From: an uncultured Alphaproteobacteria bacterium
GTDB lineage: Bacteria > Pseudomonadota > Alphaproteobacteria > RUG11792
DNA length: 5,497 nucleotides
Assembly (NCBI GenBank): GCA_905236375.1
Contig: CAJOOW010000044.1
Coordinates: 1-5,497 of the forward strand
Direction: 5' to 3'
Shown here piece by piece: positions 1 through 5,497 of the stretch (position 1 is its first letter; every line of letters starts with the position of its first letter). Below the pieces are notes generated by a model. That model made no database searches. It was not told the DNA's origin and saw only the letters and a program-made list of their open reading frames with translations. The position numbers and the translations under genes are program-made.

Positions 1-1215
1 CAGGGGAAAAGAGAGTCTATAGCAGGAGTTACAGAAATCAGTCAAATTGGCGCGCCTGGCATAAAATCCTCAGAGAAGATAACATTGCAAGATGCAACTA
101 GCCTCTCTGAGTATTTGGATGTTGCTGGGAACAAACAGCATATCTCGATAAATCACAAAATGAAACAAGATACTAAGCGTCTTTGGAAAGTTTCATTAAA
201 AGGGAGTGCAATAAACTCCGACCCAATAGCCTTCGGCGGAAACGTTTATGTTGTCAATTCAAATGGAGATCTCTTGGCAATATCACAAAATGATGGAAAA
301 AAGCTTTGGAGCATTCGAATTGCTCCACAACCTGACACTGCAACATTTTCTGGAGGAATAACTTCAGATGGAACAAGAATCTATGCTGCAACGAACATCG
401 GAGATGTTGTTACTGTTGATAGCAAAACTCAAAAGATCGTGTGGAAAAAATCTCTAAAATATCCATTAAGAGGAGCTCCTTTATACACAAATGGGAAGTT
501 GATAGTCAACACAATAGACGGACAAACTTTTGCTTTAAATTCAGCAAATGGAAATATTATTTGGACTAAAACAAGTCCTAGCGAAATGACAATTATGGCA
601 TCTGCGGGGACACCAGCATTATATGGAAATGATATAATTTGCGCATATAGCTCCGGAGATCTGAAATCCCTAAACATCCAATCCGGTAGTGATAACTGGG
701 ATGAAATATTATCATCGGCTAATTTAGCAGAGAGCGGAGCTGTTATATCTCATATTGCGGCCTCTCCTATCGTATCAAATGGAAAAGTTCTAGCAGCAAC
801 TCCAGAGGCAAAAATGGTCATGTTTGATGCTGCTTCAGGAATCCAAATTTGGGAGAAAGAAGTTGGGACAATGACGACTCCTGTAATAAATTCCGGATGG
901 ATTTTTGTTCTTACAGGAGATAGATCTGTTATTTGCTTATCAGAAAAAGATGGCTCAACAAAATGGATTGTTGCTATAAAAGATCTATATGGCGATAAGT
1001 TCTCGAAAGATCTTGAATTTGTAGGTCCAATATTAATTAATGGAGATATTGCAATATTCAGCAACAACGGAGATATTTTTAAATTAGATGTTTCTACTGG
1101 AAAATTAAAAAAGACTGAGAAAATCAGCAATATGTCGACAAATAGAACTCCGATTATTGTTGATGGGAAGCTTTTTGCTGTAACTTCAAGAGCTGATCTC
1201 TATGCGATTGGATAA
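1..1215 (+). CDS. bamB: BamB-like outer-membrane assembly beta-propeller protein (5'-truncated by the window edge)
   Basis: Likely the BamB lipoprotein of the BAM complex, which sits on the periplasmic face of the outer membrane and helps BamA insert beta-barrel proteins. The frame is open from base 1 to the TAA at 1213-1215 (404 visible residues) with no convincing internal start, so the start, signal peptide and lipobox lie upstream; I estimate that a few tens of residues are missing. The visible part is a PQQ-type (quinoprotein-like) propeller: a G-x-x-x-x-W strand motif recurs at spacings of about 40-50 residues, with Trp at visible residues 62, 103, 148, 188, 233, 284 and 322. The last copy (STGKLKK) lacks the Trp. 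The C-terminal strand ending LYAIG would close a ring of eight blades with the first RLW strand. PQQ enzyme residues are not expected in BamB, so a structural role is inferred. Its 3' end overlaps der by 14 bases, the usual bamB-der neighbourhood. A generic PQQ-repeat protein is the only real alternative. Confidence 0.87.
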   Translation, partial: QGKRESIAGVTEISQIGAPGIKSSEKITLQDATSLSEYLDVAGNKQHISINHKMKQDTKRLWKVSLKGSAINSDPIAFGGNVYVVNSNGDLLAISQNDGKKLWSIRIAPQPDTATFSGGITSDGTRIYAATNIGDVVTVDSKTQKIVWKKSLKYPLRGAPLYTNGKLIVNTIDGQTFALNSANGNIIWTKTSPSEMTIMASAGTPALYGNDIICAYSSGDLKSLNIQSGSDNWDEILSSANLAESGAVISHIAASPIVSNGKVLAATPEAKMVMFDAASGIQIWEKEVGTMTTPVINSGWIFVLTGDRSVICLSEKDGSTKWIVAIKDLYGDKFSKDLEFVGPILINGDIAIFSNNGDIFKLDVSTGKLKKTEKISNMSTNRTPIIVDGKLFAVTSRADLYAIG

Positions 1216-2566
1216 ATTCCAAATAGCTCTCATCGGCCGAACAAATGTTGGCAAATCGACTTTGTTTAACAGACTTTCCGGAACAAGAGAAGCATTGGCA
1301 TTTGATCGCCCTGGAGTAACTCGAGATATAAAGGAAAAAAGCATTGATATTTGGGGAAAATCTGCTATTTTGATCGATTCTCCAGGAATGTTTGATTATG
1401 CCGACTGCGATAATGATCCAAAATTAATGTCGGCAATCAATGCAAAACTGAACGAGATAATAAAGAATTCAAATCTTGTGATTTTTGTAATCGATGGCAT
1501 TGTTGGTATCACTCCAAATGATGATGAAATAGCAAGAATATTGCGAAAAAGCGGGAAAAATATCGTTGTTGTCGTCAATAAAAGCGAAAGCAAATCTTCA
1601 ACATTTTCGTTCGCAGATGCTATGAAATTCGGGTTTAATGATGTTGTTCAAATATCGGCAGAACATGGCCTTGGAATTGATGAACTTTATGAAATTCTCA
1701 ATAAATATCTTCCTGAAAATTCGAAATCAGAACAACAAAAAGACGAAGATTCAGAGATTATCAAACTCGCTATAGTTGGAAGACCAAATGTTGGCAAATC
1801 AACTATTGTTAACAAATTAATAAAAAAAGATAAGCAGCTTGTTGCTGATTATGCAGGCGTTACTCGAGAAAGCTCATCATCTGATTTCGATTTTGAAGAT
1901 CGAAAAATCAGAATTATTGATACTCCTGGAATAAGGCGCCAATCTAAGATTAAAGACATTTTAGAAAAAATCTCAGTTTCAAGTTCTAAAAATTCTTATA
2001 AAAAAGCGGATGCCGTCATATTGATTATTAACGCCTCAACTTTGATAGCCGGAGAAATCGAAAAGCAAGATTTGACATTAGCCTCAGATATCATAAAGGC
2101 TGGGAAGGCTCTTGTTATTGCTTTTAACAAATATGACAAGACTCCATATAAAAAAGAGGATAAGCCTGAATTTTTGAAACGGAATTTTGCCAGAAGTTTT
2201 TCTCAATTAAAAGACGTTCCATTTCTTTTCACTTCCGCTTTAAATGGCGAAAATATCAACAAAATGCTGAAAACTGTTATTTCAGTTTATGATAAACAGG
2301 CAAAGAAATTTAAGACTTCGGATCTGAATGATTGGCTCAATTTCATAAATCAAAGCGATATTTTGCAAAACGGATCCGCGAAGTTTAAATTGAAATACAT
2401 AACTCAAGTTGGAAGCATTCCCCCAACTTTTTTGATCTTCGTTTCGAATAAAACCAATATGCGAGATGATCACAAGCGATTTATCATCAATAATCTCAAA
2501 AATTATTTTAGTCTTTCTGATATAGCAATTAATGTTATTTTCAGAGATCAGAGCAAGAAAAAATGA
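1202..2566 (+). CDS. der: Ribosome biogenesis GTPase Der (EngA)
   Basis: Essential double-GTPase that acts in late maturation of the 50S ribosomal subunit in the cytoplasm. The 454-residue product has the family's order: GTPase domain 1 with P-loop GRTNVGKST (residues 12-20), PGVTRD (37-42), DSPG (59-62) and G4 motif NKSE (126-129); an acidic, lysine-rich linker (about 171-186); GTPase domain 2 with P-loop GRPNVGKST (193-201), GVTRE (219-223), DTPG (240-243) and NKYD (309-312); then a C-terminal KH-like domain (about 365-450) with IPPTFLIFVSN and a basic tail. Length is close to the usual 440-490. NKSE in place of NKxD in domain 1 resembles alphaproteobacterial Der as I remember it; GVTRE in domain 2 replaces the usual TRD. 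The ATG at 1202 lies inside bamB, preceded by a weak AAGAG (1188-1192), so translation is probably coupled. It places the P-loop about 11 residues in, as expected for Der. Confidence 0.97.
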   Translation: MRLDKFQIALIGRTNVGKSTLFNRLSGTREALAFDRPGVTRDIKEKSIDIWGKSAILIDSPGMFDYADCDNDPKLMSAINAKLNEIIKNSNLVIFVIDGIVGITPNDDEIARILRKSGKNIVVVVNKSESKSSTFSFADAMKFGFNDVVQISAEHGLGIDELYEILNKYLPENSKSEQQKDEDSEIIKLAIVGRPNVGKSTIVNKLIKKDKQLVADYAGVTRESSSSDFDFEDRKIRIIDTPGIRRQSKIKDILEKISVSSSKNSYKKADAVILIINASTLIAGEIEKQDLTLASDIIKAGKALVIAFNKYDKTPYKKEDKPEFLKRNFARSFSQLKDVPFLFTSALNGENINKMLKTVISVYDKQAKKFKTSDLNDWLNFINQSDILQNGSAKFKLKYITQVGSIPPTFLIFVSNKTNMRDDHKRFIINNLKNYFSLSDIAINVIFRDQSKKK

Positions 2567-3138
2567 ATTGTTGCCGAATAATTGGCGGGAATCTGAAAAG
2601 GAGATTCATAAAAGTTCCCGAAACAAAATCAACTCGCCCGACAACTGATATCGTAAAACAGTCTCTATTTAACGTTTTGATCCACAGATTTCAAATAGAC
2701 TTTTCAAAAACTTTCGTTATTGATCTTTTTGCAGGGTCTGGCTCTTTGGGAATTGAAACAATCTCTTATGGATCTAAAAAAGTTATCTTTGTTGATTCGA
2801 ACAATAAAGCAATTTCTTGCATAAAAGACAATCTCAAACAACTTGAAATAACTCAATTTGCAGAAGTTTTAAATAAGAGCTCAGAACGCATTCCAGACAA
2901 AGTTTTTCAAGAATCAGCGGAAAAATTTGAAAATATCCTGATTTTCATGGATCCACCATATGCTGAAAAAGAATTGTTAAGAAGCCAGATTTTGAGATTT
3001 TCAGATTTATTCAAAGAAAAAAGACTTTTAATCATAACTGAAAGTGATGAAGAAATTGAAATTGAGGGAATAAAACATTCAATCGCAACTAGTCATGGAG
3101 ACACGATTGTGCAGGCATTTTATCTGAATGAATTCTAA
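2563..3138 (+). CDS. rsmD: 16S rRNA (guanine(966)-N(2))-methyltransferase RsmD
   Basis: S-adenosylmethionine-dependent enzyme that makes m2G966 in 16S rRNA of the small subunit. The 191-residue protein matches the family's length and motifs: N-terminal RIIGGNLKRR (residues 5-14); the substrate-binding signature RPTTDIVKQSLFNVL (25-39); the SAM-binding motif DLFAGSGSLGIE (54-65); an acidic ribose-contacting Asp after strand 2 (FVDSN, 76-80); and the catalytic DPPY of amino-methyltransferases (130-133). The C-terminus ends in a HGDTIV stretch where many relatives have YG. The ATG overlaps the der stop as ATGA with no strong Shine-Dalgarno sequence, so it probably depends on translation of der for initiation. 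Both neighbours Der and RsmD act on ribosome production, a sensible pairing. A generic N6/N2 methyltransferase is unlikely given the RPTTD and DPPY combination. Confidence 0.95.
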   Translation: MNCCRIIGGNLKRRFIKVPETKSTRPTTDIVKQSLFNVLIHRFQIDFSKTFVIDLFAGSGSLGIETISYGSKKVIFVDSNNKAISCIKDNLKQLEITQFAEVLNKSSERIPDKVFQESAEKFENILIFMDPPYAEKELLRSQILRFSDLFKEKRLLIITESDEEIEIEGIKHSIATSHGDTIVQAFYLNEF

Positions 3139-3162
3139 AAATTTTTGATATCTCAAAATTTT
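3138..3162 (+). repeat. AT-rich imperfect inverted repeat at the end of rsmD
   Basis: TTTTGA (3143-3148) and TCAAAA (3153-3158) are inverted around a TATC loop, and AAAA (3138-3141) can extend the stem with TTTT (3159-3162) if T3142 bulges out. It begins at the last base of the rsmD stop codon. The stem has only one G and one C per six-base core and no independent T-tract after it, so it would be a weak terminator at best. It overlaps the -35 element of the promoter candidate, and both readings cannot be equally important. Confidence 0.3.
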
Positions 3163-3173
3163 ATGATTATAAG
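3145..3173 (+). promoter_or_regulatory. Candidate sigma-70-type promoter for murA-ftsY
   Basis: TTGATA (3145-3150) and TATAAG (3168-3173) each match the -35 and -10 consensus at five of six positions and are separated by exactly 17 bases, the optimal spacing. Transcription would start near 3180, giving a leader of about 75 bases before murA. It sits in the only sizeable intergenic gap in the window, where a promoter would be needed if murA-ftsY is a separate unit. A second -10-like hexamer, TATAGT (3207-3212), has no good -35 at the right distance. The region is very AT-rich, so chance matches are a real concern. Confidence 0.45.
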
Positions 3174-3254
3174 ATACGATGAGCTTTTTCTTGATTTTTT
3201 GGCTTTTATAGTGTTTAATCAGAAAGTCAAATCTATAAGTCAAAAAGATAATTA

Positions 3255-4520
3255 ATGCTACAAAGTATGAGAATAGTTGGTGGTTGCCAACTAAAAGGAG
3301 AAATCGAAATAAGTGGAGCCAAAAATCTCGCTTTGCCGGCACTTGTAGCATCTTTGTTAACTGAAGAAAAAATAACTTATAAAAACGTTCCAAATTTGAC
3401 TGATATCAAATCGCTTTTGGATCTCTTGGAATACATTGGGCTCACGATTAATCAAATTGATCAGCACACTTTTGAATTATCGACGAAAGGTGTCAAATCA
3501 ACTGAAGCTCCATACGATTTTGTTAGAAAGATGAGAGCTTCTATTTTGGTTTTAGGCCCATTGGCTGCAAGATTCAAAGAGGCAACGGTTTCACTTCCAG
3601 GAGGATGCGCTATTGGAGTCAGAGGAGTTGATCTTCATATCAGAGCCTTAGAAATGATGGGAGCTGAGGTTTCAATTGAAAACGGATATATCAAAGCGAG
3701 AGCTCAAAATGGATTAACAGGGTGTGATATAACATTTCCGACAACAACAGTAACTGGAACTGAAAATATCTTGATGGCTGCAGTTTTAGCAAAAGGAACG
3801 ACGAGGCTAATTAATGCAGCTATGGAACCTGAAGTTGAAGCATTTTGCGAGCTTTTAAATAATATGGGTGCCAAGATCACTGGAGCCGGAACTTCAATAA
3901 TAACAATTGAAGGAGTCAACAAACTTCATGGGACAGAATTCGAAATCATTCCAGATAGGATTGAAGCTGGAACATATGCAATAGCCGCAGCTGTAACTAA
4001 TGGAGAGGTCCTGTTAAAAAACTGCCGATATGAACATTTAACGTCTTTCTTTGAAACTTTAAGCTCAGCAGGCGTTATGTGTGAAGAGAAAAATGACGGA
4101 GTTTTGGTCTATCAGAAAGATTCAGAAATTCATCCAGTTGATATTCAAACGGCACCATATCCAGGATTTCCAACAGATCTTCAAGCGCAATACACTGTTT
4201 TAATGGCACTTTGCAATGGAACCGCATCAATAACGGAAAACATCTTTGAAAATCGTTTTATGCATATTTCAGAGCTTCAAAGAATGGGAGCAAATATTTC
4301 GATCCATGGAAAAACAGCAATGGTGACAGGTGTTGAAAAACTGACTGGAGCACAAGTTATGGCAACAGATTTGAGAGCTTCTGTTTCTCTTGTTATCGCT
4401 GGTCTTATTGCTGATGGCGAAACAATTGTTAACAGGCTTTATCATCTTGATCGAGGATATGAAAATATAGAAGAAAAACTTAACAATTGTGGAGCTAATC
4501 TAGAAAGGTTTGCTGTTTAA
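3255..4520 (+). CDS. murA: UDP-N-acetylglucosamine 1-carboxyvinyltransferase MurA
   Basis: Cytoplasmic enzyme that transfers enolpyruvate from phosphoenolpyruvate to UDP-GlcNAc, the first committed step of peptidoglycan synthesis and the target of fosfomycin. At 421 residues it is full length (E. coli 419). Visible landmarks: SGAKN (20-24) with the conserved Lys23 and Asn24; the active-site loop LPGGCAIGVR (114-123) with catalytic Cys118, predicting a fosfomycin-sensitive type; PDRIEAGTY (233-241); YPGFPTDLQAQ (302-312) with the general-base Asp308; and YHLDRGYE (396-403) with Arg400. The residue after Arg123 is Gly where relatives usually have Pro (RPVDLH). The ATG at 3255 is chosen over the ATG at 3267 because neither has a strong Shine-Dalgarno and the longer form puts RIVGG close to the usual distance from the start; a start at residue 5 is possible. 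It follows a 116-base gap and is 2 bases from ftsY. Confidence 0.97.
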   Translation: MLQSMRIVGGCQLKGEIEISGAKNLALPALVASLLTEEKITYKNVPNLTDIKSLLDLLEYIGLTINQIDQHTFELSTKGVKSTEAPYDFVRKMRASILVLGPLAARFKEATVSLPGGCAIGVRGVDLHIRALEMMGAEVSIENGYIKARAQNGLTGCDITFPTTTVTGTENILMAAVLAKGTTRLINAAMEPEVEAFCELLNNMGAKITGAGTSIITIEGVNKLHGTEFEIIPDRIEAGTYAIAAAVTNGEVLLKNCRYEHLTSFFETLSSAGVMCEEKNDGVLVYQKDSEIHPVDIQTAPYPGFPTDLQAQYTVLMALCNGTASITENIFENRFMHISELQRMGANISIHGKTAMVTGVEKLTGAQVMATDLRASVSLVIAGLIADGETIVNRLYHLDRGYENIEEKLNNCGANLERFAV

Positions 4521-4522
4521 TT

Positions 4523-5350
4523 ATGTCATTTTTTAAAAAGCTAAAATCTGCATTTTCGAATCTAACAACAGCAAAAGGTAATATTGAACTCGAAGATACT
4601 CTGATTGAAGCTGATTTTGGGGTTGATCTTGCAACAAAGATTTCTAAAGAAATTGGCAAAGAAGACGATATCGCACAAGCTCTAAAAACCAAAATAGAGT
4701 TAATTTTGAATCCTCTAATAAAAGAACTTCAAATAGATCCTTCAAAGAAACCTTTTGTGATTATTCTTGAAGGAGTTAACGGCAGTGGCAAAACAACAAC
4801 TGTCGCCAAATTGGCCTATTATTTTAAATCAAAAGGTTTGTCGGTTGATATCGCAGCATGTGATACATTCAGAGTAGCAGCAACCGAACAGTTGGCCGTT
4901 TGGGCTGAAAAATTGAATTGCAACATTTTTAAGTCTGAAAAACCAAAAGATCCGGCAAGCGTTGCATTTGAGGCTTTAAGCAATTCAAAAAGTGACATTC
5001 TAATAATCGACACAGCAGGAAGATTGCAAAATAATACAAACTTAATGAATGAGCTATCGAAAATCCACAGGGTTTTACAAAAGATTGATGATTCAGCTCC
5101 TCATTCAACAATTTTGGTTCTCGACGCAACAACGGGGCAAAATCTCATTGATCAAGTCAGAGAATTTCAAAAAATTCATCAAATTTCTGGGGTCATCTTA
5201 AACAAACTTGATGGAAATGCAAAAGGAGGAGCTATAGTCAGAGTAGCTAGTGAATTCAAACTTCCAATTCTTGGAGTTGGAATTGGAGAATCAGAAAAAG
5301 ATTTTGAACCTTTTTCAATTGAGAAGTTTTTAAAAGATTTAATGGAGTGA
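4523..5350 (+). CDS. ftsY: Signal recognition particle receptor FtsY
   Basis: SRP-receptor GTPase that pairs with Ffh to dock ribosomes making membrane proteins at the inner membrane. The 275-residue product is an NG-domain-only form without the long acidic A domain of E. coli FtsY. It starts with a short amphipathic, basic helix (MSFFKKLKSAF) like the membrane-targeting sequence of other FtsY proteins. The N domain covers about 1-75. The G domain has P-loop GVNGSGKTTT (84-93), the insertion-box motif DTFRVAATEQL (114-124), DTAGR (163-167), LDATTGQN (200-207), the G4 motif NKLD (227-230), followed by GNAKGG (231-236), and a closing GIGE (253-256). FtsY rather than Ffh: there is no methionine-rich M domain, and the ending EPFSIEKF matches the FtsY C-terminus. 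NKLDGNAKGG differs from the usual TKLDGTAKGG. An AGAAAGG (4502-4508) inside murA lies 14 bases ahead of the ATG, a long spacing, so coupling to murA translation is likely. Confidence 0.96.
   Translation: MSFFKKLKSAFSNLTTAKGNIELEDTLIEADFGVDLATKISKEIGKEDDIAQALKTKIELILNPLIKELQIDPSKKPFVIILEGVNGSGKTTTVAKLAYYFKSKGLSVDIAACDTFRVAATEQLAVWAEKLNCNIFKSEKPKDPASVAFEALSNSKSDILIIDTAGRLQNNTNLMNELSKIHRVLQKIDDSAPHSTILVLDATTGQNLIDQVREFQKIHQISGVILNKLDGNAKGGAIVRVASEFKLPILGVGIGESEKDFEPFSIEKFLKDLME
5344..5347 (+). promoter_or_regulatory. Shine-Dalgarno site of the gene after ftsY
   Basis: GGAG lies in the last sense codons of ftsY, just before its TGA stop, with 9 bases between it and the ATG at 5357. It is the clearest ribosome-binding site in the window. 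It supports the 5357 start and a coupled, co-transcribed arrangement with ftsY. Confidence 0.6.
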
Positions 5351-5356
5351 ATCGAT

Positions 5357-5497
5357 ATGTGTGAACATAATCACGAACACGATCATAATCATGAATGCGA
5401 ACATGAACATTGCTGCGGAATCCACACTAAAAAGAAGTGGATAATCTATTTAACAGCCATAGCTCTTGGGATCGCTTGCGGATTTTCCGGCATTTCA
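5357..5497 (+). CDS. N-terminus of a His/Cys-rich membrane protein, probably a heavy-metal transporter (3'-truncated by the window edge)
   Basis: An open frame of 47 codons begins at the ATG 6 bases after ftsY and runs off the window. Residues 1-23 are a hydrophilic tail with eight His (4, 6, 8, 10, 12, 16, 18, 23) and four Cys (2, 14, 19, 20, the last two adjacent) alternating with Asp, Glu and Asn. Three lysines (25-27) follow, then a hydrophobic stretch from Trp28 onward that looks like a first membrane helix with the basic residues on its cytoplasmic side. Such tails are known at the N-terminus of zinc/cadmium/cobalt P1B-type ATPases and cation-diffusion-facilitator transporters, where they bind or sense metal. 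No classical CxxC heavy-metal domain is visible in this part. I cannot tell which family it is, because the diagnostic motifs (such as CPC or DKTGT for a P1B ATPase) would lie beyond the window. A strong Shine-Dalgarno (5344-5347) and the unbroken frame support it as real. Confidence 0.75.
   Translation, partial: MCEHNHEHDHNHECEHEHCCGIHTKKKWIIYLTAIALGIACGFSGIS

Noticed and set aside
429..1130. Minus-strand open frames opposite bamB (429-677 and 750-1130)
   Set aside because: They lie wholly within a well-supported gene, show no recognisable motif and are hydrophobic by-products of the reverse complement of AT-rich coding sequence.
85..1215. TTG at 85 as the start of the propeller gene
   Set aside because: The frame is open all the way back to base 1, and upstream residues resemble the linker that precedes the first blade in BamB. 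Starting at 85 would also remove the signal peptide needed for export.
3138..3162. Rho-independent terminator after rsmD
   Set aside because: The stem is almost all A-T, needs a bulge to extend past six pairs and has no T-tract beyond its own arm, so it is listed only as an inverted repeat.
3079..3393. Minus-strand open frame of 104 codons spanning the rsmD-murA gap
   Set aside because: It overlaps the ends of two certain genes. Its translation is a low-complexity mix of Phe, Leu and Lys typical of AT-rich non-coding DNA, and no ribosome-binding site or known domain is visible.
3704..5132. Minus-strand open frames inside murA and ftsY
   Set aside because: All are short shadows of conserved plus-strand coding sequence without motifs of their own.
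5357..5418. Low-complexity repeat or assembly artefact in the His-rich segment
   Set aside because: His and Glu codons are mixed (cat/cac) and interrupted by Cys, Asn and Asp codons, and the frame continues cleanly into a membrane helix, so it is a genuine metal-binding tail rather than a simple DNA repeat.
1..5497. Apparent abundance of GATC sites
   Set aside because: By eye there are roughly thirty, perhaps more than base composition predicts, but they fall mainly in Asp-Leu, Asp-Pro and Lys-Ile/Asp-type codon pairs with no clustering, so codon usage explains them adequately.

Overview
The window reads as an ordinary chromosomal block of a Gram-negative, AT-rich bacterium, most likely an alphaproteobacterium. 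A BamB-type outer-membrane assembly propeller followed immediately by the GTPase Der is a conserved proteobacterial pair. The first GTPase domain of Der carries NKSE rather than NKxD, which I recall as common in alphaproteobacterial Der proteins, and FtsY is a short form without a long acidic A domain. The low GC would fit a host-associated or streamlined lineage (Rickettsiales- or Holosporales-like, or an AT-rich gut or aquatic alphaproteobacterium), but the sequence alone cannot fix the taxon. TGA is used as a stop (der, ftsY) and Trp is TGG, so the standard bacterial code applies.

Layout: everything is on the + strand. Bases 1-1215 hold the 3' part of bamB; its start and lipoprotein signal lie upstream. 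der (1202-2566) overlaps bamB by 14 bases, and rsmD (2563-3138) overlaps der by 4 through an ATGA junction. The only real intergenic gap (3139-3254, 116 bases) holds a good sigma-70-like promoter candidate, a weak AT-rich inverted repeat and an 8-base direct repeat. Then come murA (3255-4520), ftsY (4523-5350, 2 bases after murA) and, 6 bases after ftsY, the beginning of a gene that runs off the right edge (5357 onward). Its product starts with a His/Cys-rich metal-binding tail followed by a membrane helix.

Functionally this is envelope and translation housekeeping. BamB assists outer-membrane protein insertion, Der matures the 50S subunit, RsmD methylates 16S rRNA, MurA commits UDP-GlcNAc to peptidoglycan, and FtsY delivers ribosome-nascent chains to the inner membrane. 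The likely reading is two co-directional transcription units, (upstream)-bamB-der-rsmD and murA-ftsY-(metal transporter), the second starting in the 3139-3254 gap; read-through between them cannot be excluded.

I see no mobile element, CRISPR array, RNA gene or convincing undescribed system. The items most worth a second look are the truncated metal-binding membrane protein behind ftsY, the non-canonical active-site loop residue in MurA, and the variant GTPase motifs in Der and FtsY.
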